Source: a bacterium
GTDB lineage: Bacteria; Gemmatimonadota; Glassbacteria; GWA2-58-10
Direction: 5' to 3'
Length of the DNA stretch: 12,090 nucleotides
Assembly (NCBI GenBank): GCA_021372515.1
Contig: JAJFUG010000100.1
Span: 1-12,090, forward strand
Below, piece after piece: positions 1 through 7,741 of this stretch. The stretch's first letter is position 1. Each line of letters opens with the position of its first letter. The notes under the pieces are model-generated. The model was not told the DNA's origin, did no database searches, and saw nothing but the letters and a program-made list of their open reading frames with translations. Position numbers and translations under genes: made by a program.

Positions 1-354
1 CGCTCCCGCGTTGCAGCGGCGGCGCTGCCGCGAATCGCCGCCGGACAGTACGGCAATTTGAGCCCTGGCCGTTTTACGCTCGATAACACGCTGCCCTGGC
101 GGGAGGCTCAGGCAGGTGCGGCCCCCCAAAGGCAACAGCGGTGGCCTGTCAGCCGCGCGGGGCTTGGCTTTGACCCAGGATCGAATCATTCCGATACGAA
201 CACTGTGTTCGACCATGACATTCAATGCAAAAACCTAACCGGACAAAGCTGCTCTCGGCCGAACGCGTGGAAAAATGATTGGGCCGATTCTCCGCCGCTG
301 TCCGCTCCGGGCATCCTTCGCCGCTCCCGGCCCTGCGGGAAGGCTATAGCCGGC
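1..354. other. No supportable gene; intergenic or end of an unseen neighbour
   Basis: Forward frame 1 stays open from base 1 into the reductase gene, but its translation has no recognisable domain and it runs antisense to a well-supported gene, so I do not call it. Forward frames 2 and 3 hit stops by about base 85. A plus-strand gene could end at the TGA at 59-61, but 19 codons are too few to identify it. Apart from the palindrome at 197-211, I see no RNA gene, repeat or clear terminator. Confidence 0.5.
197..211. promoter_or_regulatory. 15-bp palindrome, possible operator
   Basis: CGAACAC-T-GTGTTCG is a perfect inverted repeat with 7-bp arms and a 1-base centre. It resembles the Gram-positive LexA/DinR box (CGAAC-N4-GTTCG), but the spacer here is 5 bases instead of 4. 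No gene start lies close enough to assign a target. A regulator site is inference. Confidence 0.3.
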
Positions 355-1347
355 TCAGGCCCAGTCGTGATGCCGGTGCATGAACTCGCGGAACGAGGTT
401 TGTATCTCGCCCTGCGCCTTGGCTTTCAGCGCCTGCATCTGGTCCGGGCTGAACGGCTTGAACTTGCGCACCAGCTCCAGGTTCTGCCTCAGGTGCTCGG
501 GCCTGGGCATCCCCACAGTGGCCGCGGTAACCGGAAGACTCAGGCTGTAGCGCAGGCAGGTGGCGGCGTCGAACTCCGGGTACTTGCCGACTATGTTGTC
601 CTGGCCCATCACTTTCATGGCCGTGATCCCGAGGCCCTTTTCCACGGCCAGGGGCAGCACCTGCTCCTCGAAGCCCATGTCGTAGGGGCCGTTGGTGGCC
701 ACGTTCAGCCCGCACTGGATCGCATCCACCGGGTGACGGGTGATGAACCGGGCCAGCACCGGGCCCGAGGTGTGGCTGGAGACCCCGACCCAGCGGGCCA
801 GGCCCTCCTGTTTGGCCCTGAACAGCTCGTCCACCACCCCCTGCTCCACCCGCTCCAGGTCATCCGCCTGCTCCAGGCTGTGGATCAGGCACATGTCCAC
901 ATAGTCACAACGCAGGCGCTTGAGTGAGGTTTCGAGACTTGCCCGGAACCTGGAGGGGTCGCGCTCGGCGATCTTGGTCTGGACCAGCACCTGCTTGCGC
1001 CGCTCGGGCATGAGCTGGCCGATTCGGCTCTCGCTCTCGCCGTTGCCGTAGTTGTGGGCCGTGTCCAGGAAAATCACTCCGCTGTCGATGGCCTCGCTCA
1101 TTACTTTGAGGCCCGCCTGTTCCTCGTACATCAGCCAGCGGCTGCCGCTGCCGAAAGTGAGCAGCGGAATGCGCGCCCCGGTGCGGCCATAGGCCCGCGT
1201 GGGCAGGGAGGAGCCGGGGATGGGGTGAAACTTTCCGCTCTGGCCGGCGAAAAGTCCGGCGCCGCTCAATGAGGCGGCCGCTGCCGCGGCCGCGCCGCGC
1301 GCGAGGAACTGCCTCCGGTTGATCGCATCCTTGTTCTGATCCTGCAT
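355..1347 (-). CDS. Tat-exported aldo/keto reductase, short form without ferredoxin domain
   Basis: Predicted NAD(P)H-dependent oxidoreductase of the aldo/keto reductase superfamily (330 aa), probably acting outside the cytoplasm. The N-terminus carries a twin-arginine motif (NRRQFL, residues 10-15), a run of seven alanines and a hydrophobic stretch, typical of a Tat signal. The catalytic tetrad is complete: Asp95 and Tyr100 in FLDTAHNYG, Lys125 in VQTK and His156 in LIHSLE. The C-terminus ends soon after the barrel and has no Cys cluster, unlike the second reductase in this window. I chose ATG 1347 because GGGAGGTG lies 6-8 bases upstream; an in-frame ATG at 1395 would add 16 residues ahead of the Tat motif and has only a distant GGAAG. 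A strong promoter lies upstream (1425-1453). The natural substrate is unknown; many Tat-type members of this family are unassigned. Family assignment is secure. Confidence 0.9.
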   Translation of the reverse strand: MQDQNKDAINRRQFLARGAAAAAAASLSGAGLFAGQSGKFHPIPGSSLPTRAYGRTGARIPLLTFGSGSRWLMYEEQAGLKVMSEAIDSGVIFLDTAHNYGNGESESRIGQLMPERRKQVLVQTKIAERDPSRFRASLETSLKRLRCDYVDMCLIHSLEQADDLERVEQGVVDELFRAKQEGLARWVGVSSHTSGPVLARFITRHPVDAIQCGLNVATNGPYDMGFEEQVLPLAVEKGLGITAMKVMGQDNIVGKYPEFDAATCLRYSLSLPVTAATVGMPRPEHLRQNLELVRKFKPFSPDQMQALKAKAQGEIQTSFREFMHRHHDWA

Positions 1348-1424
1348 ATCCTGCACCTCCCGTGGGGGGATGAATGGCTCTCTGGCGCCTGTCATCGCTG
1401 ACTGATTGCTTCCTATATATTTAT

Positions 1425-1453
1425 ATTATAAGCGGTTTTACAATAAAAATCAA
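1425..1453 (-). promoter_or_regulatory. Sigma70-like promoter of the first aldo/keto reductase
   Basis: Read on the minus strand, TTGATT (1453-1448) is followed after exactly 17 bases by a perfect TATAAT (1430-1425). It lies in a very AT-rich stretch within GC-rich DNA. The predicted start of transcription near 1418 gives a leader of about 70 bases to ATG 1347, or about 20 bases if the upstream ATG 1395 were used. Confidence 0.75.
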
Positions 1454-1518
1454 ACTCAGATCGGCCTGGATTTGCTTTTCTTTATATATCAACATGTTAC
1501 CTCTAAATAGAAATTGAG

Positions 1519-1548
1519 TTGAAAGTATCCGACGTATCTGCCGATAAT
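1519..1548 (+). promoter_or_regulatory. Candidate promoter for the small lipoprotein gene
   Basis: TTGAAA (1519-1524) and GATAAT (1543-1548) are separated by 18 bases, about 50 bases before the start codon at 1598. A short dyad, CAGGAA-C-TTCCTG (1553-1565), lies at the expected transcription start and could be an operator. The elements are seen; their function is inferred. Confidence 0.45.
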
Positions 1549-1597
1549 AATACAGGAACTTCCTGTGGGCTAATAGTGACTTTTCCGGTGCTGGTCG

Positions 1598-1891
1598 ATG
1601 GACAGAACACGTGTGACAAAGATGCTGGGCGCTGTCCTGCTGGCCCTTCTCAGCCTATGTGGCTGCGCCGGGGGCAGTCTGTTCAGCCCGCGGCCGCTGG
1701 TGGGACGGGACCGTCTGGTCTACCAGGTCCAGGACCATCGGAAGAACGCCACCTACTACACGCGCAATGTCTGGTTCGACGGTGACAACTACCGCTTCCA
1801 CGATGTCTATGGCCGGGACATGTCCGTTCCGCGCTCGGACAGCGTGCTGGTGGACCTGATCGGGCCGGACGAGTACTACAAGACGCCGTAG
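1598..1891 (+). CDS. Small putative lipoprotein of unknown function
   Basis: A 97-aa protein I do not recognise. Residues 9-20 form a hydrophobic signal segment after basic residues (Arg3, Arg5, Lys8), followed by a lipobox-like LCGC with Cys23 as the likely lipidated residue. The mature part (about 74 residues) is rich in aromatic and charged residues (YYTRNVWFDGDNYRF) and looks like a small beta-rich domain. It ends with EYYKTP before TAG. A candidate promoter lies at 1519-1548. There is no convincing Shine-Dalgarno sequence; an in-frame GTG (codon 6) or ATG (codon 9) could be the true start. It is not obviously linked to either neighbour and is divergent from the upstream reductase gene. 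Confidence 0.6.
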   Translation: MDRTRVTKMLGAVLLALLSLCGCAGGSLFSPRPLVGRDRLVYQVQDHRKNATYYTRNVWFDGDNYRFHDVYGRDMSVPRSDSVLVDLIGPDEYYKTP

Positions 1892-2020
1892 GAGCCCCAC
1901 TGCAGACCTTTGCTTTTTCCACTTTTCCCGCTGTATTGTTATCTGGTCGTAAAACCACCTCGTATTCAATCGACTCTTATTCATCGATATGGCTCAATCG
2001 ACATAAGAATTGTCGCAGCT

Positions 2021-2161
2021 TTGCCTGGGTTCGTTAATCTGGATGCCGGGGCGAAGTTCGTGTTCAGGAAGGACGAGCAGGGCAAGGTGACAGGGCTGGT
2101 GCTGCTCCAGGCCGGGATGGAGCTGCCCGCGCCGCGGGTGAAATGGGGGGGATTCAGATAA
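2021..2161 (+). pseudogene. Decayed 3' tail of a DUF3471-like C-terminal domain
   Basis: The last 40 or so codons before the TAA at 2159 encode AKFVFRKDEQGKVTGLVLLQ followed by AGMELPAPRV. This pattern (F.RD..GKVTGL.L.Q.G....A.R) is characteristic of the end of DUF3471-type domains, which sit at the C-terminus of serine hydrolases and beta-lactamase-related proteins. The bases upstream (1910-2020) stay open in this frame but do not look like the rest of such a protein, and no full-length gene fits before it. I read it as the remnant of a gene whose 5' part was deleted. A short functional protein is possible but unlikely. Confidence 0.5.
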
Positions 2162-2192
2162 TGTGGTTATCGCTTGTTTAAGGATGCCAGCC

Positions 2193-3088
2193 TCACCCCA
2201 GCCGCATCCTTTTCTCCAGGAAAGCGTACAGCGCCCGGTCGAACGGCGTGTCCGTGCTCACAAGCTGGTAATCGATCCGGGCCTCGCGGCAACTGCGCCG
2301 CAGCCCACCTATCATCTCCTCCATCCGGCTGTCGTAGGCGGGTTTCACCTCCCAGGCGTTGGCCTGCAGCCAGTGGCCGCTTTCCATGTCGCGGTAGAGC
2401 ACCTCGCCCGCTCCCTCCAGGCTGATTTCCGACGGGTCCAGCAGGTGGAACACGATCACCTCGTGCTTGTGGTGCGCGAAATACTTGAGCGCCCGCAGGG
2501 TCTCCTCCGGGGCGGTCAAGAGGTCGGAGAGCACCACGATCAGGCCGCGACGGTGCATGCGCTGGGCCAGCTCGCGGAATATGGGGAGTGGTGCGGTGAG
2601 GCCCTCGCAGGTGAGCCCTTGCAGCTCGGCCAATAGAATGTTCAGCTGGCTCAGCCGCGCCCGCGGCGGGATGAAGCTTCTCAGGCTGTCGGCGTAGAGG
2701 GCCAGGCCCACGCTGTCGCGCTGGTGGATCAGCAGCCAGGCCAGGCAGGCGGCCAGCAGGGTGGCGTAGCGGCTCTTGGCGATCCGTCCCCCGGCGGCGT
2801 ACTCCATCGAGCGGCTGGAGTCGACCAATAAATAGGCCTTGAGGTTGGTCTCCTCCTCGAACTGCTTGATGTAGTAGCGCCCGGTGCGGGCGTAGAGCTT
2901 CCAGTCCACATTTTTCAGCTCATCGCCGGGCAGGTAGGGCCGGTGGTCGGTGAACTCCACGCTGAACCCGTGGTACGGCGAGCGGTGCAGCCCGGTGATG
3001 AACCCCTCGACCACCTGGCGCGCGATCAGCTCCAGGTTGCCCAGGCGCGAGACCACCCGCGGGTCGAGCATCTGCGAGGTCGCGCTGG

Positions 3089-3092
<4 letters not shown>
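2193..3092 (-). CDS. DUF58 family protein, partner of MoxR
   Basis: A 299-aa DUF58 protein (COG1721) with a von Willebrand A-like fold, encoded with a MoxR ATPase as is usual for the family. The hallmark segment [20 protein letters not shown] is at residues 50-69. The metal-site motif DSSRS is at 91-95 (Asp91, Ser93, Ser95), with a likely further ligand in VVLSD (Asp190). There are no transmembrane segments, so this is the soluble type. The start is TTG 3092, with GGAGG seven bases upstream. It overlaps the moxR stop as TTGA, implying translational coupling; ATG 3071 (residue 8) has no ribosome-binding site. The BatA/BatB-type genes that often follow are absent: the next item downstream is a convergent gene remnant. 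The family is thought to act as a scaffold with MoxR in protein maturation or metal insertion; the client here is unknown. Confidence 0.92.
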
Positions 3093-4093
<1,001 letters not shown>

Positions 4094-4128
4094 TTAGGGT
4101 TCCTCCGTTAATCTTTCTAAGAAATATC

Positions 4129-4938
4129 TTAAATATCCAGTCCGCTTCGATGCGGCATACTGAGGCCTAACACCTTTTTAATGCTATCTTTCCATTTTAT
4201 TTGAGGATGATCCTTGAATTCCATAAATAAGCGATGAATCTCTGAATCGCTATACCAGCTATCGAATTCTTTTGCTCGATTCAGCACTTCCTGACTGTCC
4301 TCTGCATTTGTGCACAAACGGCGAAGCAAGAAATTAGGTTTCCCAATCCACACTGCATCAGTGACATAGGGGAGAAGTCGATTGGCAAGGGAGATGATGT
4401 TATCAATCTTGTCCAGCATGGGTTCGATTGAAACGCTTGTATTAAATCCCATGTCGCAAGCGTGAATCAGAGAGTTAAAACGCTCATCAAAATCAGGAGC
4501 GTGAGGTTCCCAAAATTTTAGAATGTCCGAGTCAGCTGAACCGATTGTAAATCTGAATAGCAATTGAGTTTTGTAAGAATTCAAATCGCTACTTATGCTC
4601 TCAACGAGTTCAAAGTGCGGTTTTGTAACCAGAAGGACATCATTGCCTGCGCTTAGAAGCTTACGCAAGTAGAACAGGGCATCTTCAAGGTGATCGGGTG
4701 TAATATCGTGCGAGGAGGGAAACATCACCCTTCCCTTATATTTTTTTACAACCGAATTGAGTTTCCTTTGGTTGACGACTTCTTCCGGCCACGACTCGGA
4801 GGTTTTTCGTTTGAAACGGATGGCCATTTCCTTGGAATAGCAATACCGGCAGTCGTGGGCGCAGCCGTTGATAAAATTCTCATTGTGTGGCGCCCATTCG
4901 AGCGTGCCGAACACGGGCTTATTCTTGTCCAATATCAT
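4129..4938 (-). CDS. SPL-like radical SAM protein, partner of TcmP
   Basis: A 269-aa radical SAM protein resembling the spore photoproduct lyase-like group (COG1533). The 4Fe-4S site is CX3CX2C: Cys26, Cys30 and Cys33 in NGCAHDCRYCYSKEM. Later family features are VLLVTKPH (101-108), FTIGSADSDILKFWEPHAPD (130-149) and SVSIEPMLD (168-176). The segment GC...C..CYS.EMA.RF also recalls the phage Gp37/Gp68 (DUF5131) three-Cys motif, the usual companion of TcmP. It lacks the extra C-terminal parts of genuine spore photoproduct lyases, and the context is not sporulation. It starts nine bases after the tcmP stop, with AGGA inside the end of tcmP. The coding sequence is strikingly AT-rich against its neighbours, pointing to transfer. 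The radical SAM class is secure; the substrate (nucleic acid or otherwise) is unknown. Confidence 0.85.
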   Translation of the reverse strand: MILDKNKPVFGTLEWAPHNENFINGCAHDCRYCYSKEMAIRFKRKTSESWPEEVVNQRKLNSVVKKYKGRVMFPSSHDITPDHLEDALFYLRKLLSAGNDVLLVTKPHFELVESISSDLNSYKTQLLFRFTIGSADSDILKFWEPHAPDFDERFNSLIHACDMGFNTSVSIEPMLDKIDNIISLANRLLPYVTDAVWIGKPNFLLRRLCTNAEDSQEVLNRAKEFDSWYSDSEIHRLFMEFKDHPQIKWKDSIKKVLGLSMPHRSGLDI

Positions 4939-4947
4939 GAAATTATC

Positions 4948-5916
4948 CTATAAAAGCTTCATTTGGTCTATATCTGGCTTTAAGGCCTCTTTCCAAAAGT
5001 GCAATCCAAGCTTATCTGAAGATGCATACACCAGTCTATAATATTCGCCTACCTTCTCTTGCGAGTTACACTGGGTATATCCGATTGAACATAGCTGCTC
5101 TTTGTATTTGTCTAAAAATAAATTCGTCAAAGGGTTGTTTGCGTTTTTAATTTCTCCTGAGTGCGCAATGCTTTTTACTTCTTCTGAGAACAAATAATTG
5201 CTGTCACCAAGAAATGATCCATATTTTTCAAGTAGTTCTTTGTGTGGTTCTGGATCAATAATCGCAGTTCTTATATTGCGTCTTACGTCTGTATATAGAG
5301 CCACGTTAATTATTAAATCTGCCTTTTTTAGGGCCTCTTTAATGAGCTGTATTGTTGAAAACGGCACGCTGCAATCGGTTGAATCAATTAAAACAAGGTT
5401 CAGTCCTTGTCCCTCAATTGAAGAAAGGATGCTTCTCAATTGCTCTTGGTCTTGGTAATCTCCTAATATTGCACAGGCTTTATTATGTTTTCCTAAGCTG
5501 TCTATTCGTGCATTCAAAGTGTTTATAATGCTTGGGTTGTTGTCTATGAATATTGCGTTTTTGATATAGTCAAAACTTGGGTGCTGTAAAATCGCCAAAG
5601 AGGTGCCATCTGCTTCTCTACCAGAATCTCTAAAAATGCAGCGTCCGGGTCCACTACATATTTCTATATAATTGAGAGAATTCCATTTATTCTTCATGCC
5701 GTTAGCAAATAACTCAAAATAGTACCACAAGCGAAATATTTTTCGTCTCGCCCATTCGCCGACACAACGGACATCTTCCCCATCAATAACAGATTTGGCA
5801 GATAGACAAACATCTTCGTATGTTTTTTTGTTGCGATCTTCTTGATTACACCCCCGAGAACATCCAGGATTGAAGATTTCGTGAAGATCAGGTCGGCTCG
5901 GATGCTTTGGAGTCAT
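4948..5916 (-). CDS. tcmP: Three-Cys-motif partner protein TcmP-like
   Basis: A 322-aa protein of the TcmP type (NCBI three-Cys-motif partner family), recognised from GEWARRKIFRLWYYFELF (53-70), the Gly-rich loop YIEICSGPGRC (83-93), AIFIDNNP (121-128), LVLIDS (174-179) and the C-terminal YYRLVYASSDKLGLHFWKEA (292-311). The loop plus the acidic strand ends looks like a Rossmann methyltransferase-type nucleotide or SAM site, but the activity of the family is unknown to me. The N-terminus is unusual: Cys19, Cys23 and Cys37 lie ahead of the core, with PGCSRGCN resembling a metal-binding hairpin. It is first in a two-gene operon with a radical SAM protein; TcmP normally travels with a three-Cys-motif protein, so the pairing fits. 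The start ATG 5916 has AGGTGG just upstream, and a good promoter lies at 5958-5986. The gene is AT-rich, suggesting horizontal acquisition. Confidence 0.8.
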   Translation of the reverse strand: MTPKHPSRPDLHEIFNPGCSRGCNQEDRNKKTYEDVCLSAKSVIDGEDVRCVGEWARRKIFRLWYYFELFANGMKNKWNSLNYIEICSGPGRCIFRDSGREADGTSLAILQHPSFDYIKNAIFIDNNPSIINTLNARIDSLGKHNKACAILGDYQDQEQLRSILSSIEGQGLNLVLIDSTDCSVPFSTIQLIKEALKKADLIINVALYTDVRRNIRTAIIDPEPHKELLEKYGSFLGDSNYLFSEEVKSIAHSGEIKNANNPLTNLFLDKYKEQLCSIGYTQCNSQEKVGEYYRLVYASSDKLGLHFWKEALKPDIDQMKLL

Positions 5917-5957
5917 TTTCCCACCTGTTGTGGTGATATGTTAATAGACCCCTATTT

Positions 5958-5986
5958 ATTGTAGTTCCTGGTCGTCCAGAATTCAA
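5958..5986 (-). promoter_or_regulatory. Sigma70-like promoter of the tcmP-radical SAM operon
   Basis: On the minus strand TTGAAT (5986-5981) is followed after 17 bases by TACAAT (5963-5958). The predicted leader is about 35 bases to ATG 5916. A small dyad, CTGG-TCGT-CCAG (5968-5979), lies exactly in the spacer and could bind a repressor or activator, which is inference. Confidence 0.65.
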
Positions 5987-6023
5987 TAACATGCATGGCC
6001 GGTTGACGTTTACAACTACTTCC

Positions 6024-6124
6024 TAATCCCCCCTGGCCCTCTTTGCGGAAAGGGGGGAAACCCGCACCCACCGCCTGTCGCCGCCGCCTCCCCCTTTGGA
6101 AAAAGGGGGATCGAGGGGGATTTA
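6024..6124. repeat. MITE- or REP-like palindromic element
   Basis: About 100 bases begin with TAATCCCCCCTGG and end with TCGAGGGGGATTTA, forming imperfect terminal inverted repeats. Inside are two related hairpins. The first is CCCCCCT (6028-6034) with AGGGGGG (6051-6057). The second is a perfect 9-bp stem, TCCCCCTTT (6089-6097) with AAAGGGGGA (6102-6110), and a GGAA loop. Short non-coding elements of this style recur between genes in many bacterial genomes; copy number here cannot be seen from one window. Confidence 0.6.
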
Positions 6125-6135
6125 TCCAAATAACC

Positions 6136-6155
6136 GGGCGAGGCAGGCCTCGCCC
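6136..6155. repeat. Perfect 9-bp palindrome, dispersed-repeat type
   Basis: GGGCGAGGC (6136-6144) and GCCTCGCCC (6147-6155) flank a 2-base centre and are followed by CCTACGAC. The sequence looks like a common intergenic repeat family found beside the preceding CCCCC/GGGGG hairpins in many genomes. There is no T tract, so it is not a classical intrinsic terminator. Confidence 0.55.
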
Positions 6156-6244
6156 CTACGACAGAATAAGGCACGACGGGGCGGTCGAACACCAGGTTCG
6201 CACCTAAGGCAATACCTCATTCTACCCCACGGGCCGCTCCCGGT

Positions 6245-7474
6245 TCAGGCCAACAGCGCGTGCGCGGCCTTGAGCTTGCTGCCCAGCGGAAGGCCGTAGG
6301 CGCAGCGCACCGTGCAGCCGGAGCAATCGGTGCAGGCTGTGGCGTCGCAGCCGCCCAGGCGGGCATAGCCGGAGCGCGCCTGGTCGTCCATAGTCCCGCA
6401 ATATCCCGTGGCGTACATCTGGAACCGGTTCACCTCGGGCACGTTGACCCCATTCGGGCACTGGCCGCGGCAGGCCCCGCACATGCGGCAGAAATTCCGG
6501 CCGAACCGCGCGGCGTACTGCTCCAGCAACTCCCACTCCTCCAGGCCCAGGCCGCCCGCGCCCATGGCCGCGGCATCCGCCTCGATCTGCTGGAAATTGC
6601 CCATCGCCGTGGCGGTGGTCTTCACACAGGGGCTCTGCAGGACCCACTTGAGCGCGGCGGCGTAGGTCTGCGGGCCGGTGTTGTCCTGCCTGAACCCGCC
6701 GGAGCAGGTCTTGATCGCGATTATGTCTATCCCGGCCTGGCCGCAGTTCTCGACCGCTTTCCCCATCGCCTGGGCGTCCCAGCTCATGTGGTTGCCGCCC
6801 AGCATGTGGGTGAACGCCCCCATGAAATTGTAGGGGGTCATCACCACCTCGTAGAAACGGTCCGCGGCGGCGGTGTTGAGCATGGCGGGAAGGTCGCCGT
6901 GGCAACTGAACCCGGTCACGCGGGCCTTGCCCTCTTCCTTGGCGCGGGTGAGGAACTCCTTGTGGACCTCGTTCGTGATCTCGGCGGTCTCGCCGATCCC
7001 GTGAACCAGCAGGCAGTCGATATAGTCCGTGCCCAGGGCGGTGAGGCTCGTTTCCATATCAGAGCGCATCTTCTCCAGCGTTCCCGGCTGGGTCTTGGAG
7101 ATTATCACCACCTTGTCTCGGCGTCCCTTGATCACCTTGCCGACCACCACCTCGTTCTGGCCGTTGTTGTAGGAGCGGCCGGTGTCCAGCACGTTGATCC
7201 CGCGGTCCATGGCGAACGCCATGAGCTGCGGGTCCATGGTGCGGCTGGCCCCGAACCCGACCTCGGTCACCTGGATCCCGGCCTTGCCCAGGGAGCGGTA
7301 GGAGGGGGTGATTTTCGCGGCGACACTGTCCGCGGCCGGGGCCGCCGCTCCGCCGGAGGCTTTTCCGCCGGAGGCGGGACTGCACGCCGCTGCCCCCAGG
7401 CCCAGGCCCAGCACGGCCCTGCCGCAGCCGGAGAGGAACTCTTTCCTGCCGATTCTGTTCTCGGGTGCGGACAT
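6245..7474 (-). CDS. Exported aldo/keto reductase with C-terminal two-cluster 4Fe-4S domain
   Basis: A 409-aa fusion of an aldo/keto reductase barrel and a bacterial ferredoxin-like tail. The catalytic residues are Asp97 and Tyr102 (VLDTGRSYNNG), Lys127 (IISKTQ) and His158 (LLVHG). The tail holds two CX2CX2CX3C sites, Cys329/332/335/339 and Cys381/384/387/391, enough for two 4Fe-4S clusters, suggesting electron exchange with another protein rather than simple NAD(P)H use. The N-terminus resembles a Tat signal but with Arg-Lys (GRKEFL, residues 9-14) instead of two arginines; GAAAC puts Cys31 where a lipidated Cys would be. A low-complexity Ala/Gly/Ser/Pro linker follows. ATG 7474 is preferred: AAGGAG lies nine bases upstream, and a GTG at 7525 would sit at the predicted transcription start. 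A near-consensus promoter lies at 7528-7557. It has the same fold as the reductase at 355-1347 but is clearly not a recent duplicate. Confidence 0.92.
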   Translation of the reverse strand: MSAPENRIGRKEFLSGCGRAVLGLGLGAAACSPASGGKASGGAAAPAADSVAAKITPSYRSLGKAGIQVTEVGFGASRTMDPQLMAFAMDRGINVLDTGRSYNNGQNEVVVGKVIKGRRDKVVIISKTQPGTLEKMRSDMETSLTALGTDYIDCLLVHGIGETAEITNEVHKEFLTRAKEEGKARVTGFSCHGDLPAMLNTAAADRFYEVVMTPYNFMGAFTHMLGGNHMSWDAQAMGKAVENCGQAGIDIIAIKTCSGGFRQDNTGPQTYAAALKWVLQSPCVKTTATAMGNFQQIEADAAAMGAGGLGLEEWELLEQYAARFGRNFCRMCGACRGQCPNGVNVPEVNRFQMYATGYCGTMDDQARSGYARLGGCDATACTDCSGCTVRCAYGLPLGSKLKAAHALLA

Positions 7475-7527
7475 GGCTCTGCGCTCCTTGAGTCGGGGGT
7501 TCCGGTTCGTGGGGGTCGGTGACACAG

Positions 7528-7557
7528 ATAATACTTAAGATGGGTAAAGCCTGTCAA
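7528..7557 (-). promoter_or_regulatory. Sigma70-like promoter of the ferredoxin-fused reductase
   Basis: On the minus strand a perfect TTGACA (7557-7552) is followed after 18 bases by TATTAT (7533-7528). Transcription would begin near 7521, which excludes the upstream GTG 7525 and supports ATG 7474 with a leader of about 47 bases. Confidence 0.75.
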
Positions 7558-7572
7558 CGCAAAAAGATCAGG

Positions 7573-7603
7573 GCCCTGTGGGGCAACTCTTGCCCCACAG
7601 GGC
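7573..7603. repeat. Perfect 14-bp inverted repeat with 3-base loop
   Basis: GCCCTGTGGGGCAA (7573-7586) and TTGCCCCACAGGGC (7590-7603) flank CTC. On the minus strand the stem is followed within about seven bases by TTTTT, the order expected of an intrinsic terminator, but no minus-strand gene lies to its right. It lies just upstream of the reductase promoter. It could be a dispersed palindromic repeat, an insulator or part of the leader of the plus-strand genes. Confidence 0.65.
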
Positions 7604-7635
7604 GGAGGGAATTACAACCTGTCCTGTATGGTAAA

Positions 7636-7660
7636 GCATTAAAATGCAAGATTTTAATGC
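7636..7660 (+). repeat. Perfect 10-bp AT-rich hairpin
   Basis: GCATTAAAAT (7636-7645) and ATTTTAATGC (7651-7660) flank GCAAG. It lies about 80 bases before the small gene at 7742 and may form part of a structured 5' leader or an operator. A further short dyad, TTGAC (7704-7708) with GTCAA (7715-7719), follows. Confidence 0.5.
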
Positions 7661-7741
7661 CGCTGACGCCTTTCGTGCGGCCCGGGAACGCTTCTTGCAT
7701 TTCTTGACCATAAAGTCAACCTCCAGGATGGAGATACAGCT

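Larger units (their letters stand above)
5917..6244. other. Intergenic stretch with promoter and palindromic repeats
   Basis: No gene is supported here. The left part holds the tcmP promoter. The remainder is filled by a palindromic repeat element (6024-6124) and a separate palindrome (6136-6155). Downstream of the second reductase stop (6245) there is no classical terminator apart from these repeats, which may serve as one. Confidence 0.6.

Noticed and set aside
58-927. Long plus-strand open frame of 289 codons
   Set aside because: It is mostly antisense to the aldo/keto reductase, has no domain and no ribosome site; it is open because of high GC.
4129-4938. Genuine spore photoproduct lyase
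   Set aside because: The protein is shorter, is paired with TcmP, and no sporulation genes are present; only the radical SAM fold and a few SPL-like motifs are shared.
6260-7522. Plus-strand open frame of 420 codons opposite the ferredoxin-fused reductase
   Set aside because: It is the antisense of a gene with an intact catalytic tetrad and two Cys clusters; its His/Ala/Gly-rich translation is typical of a GC-rich shadow.
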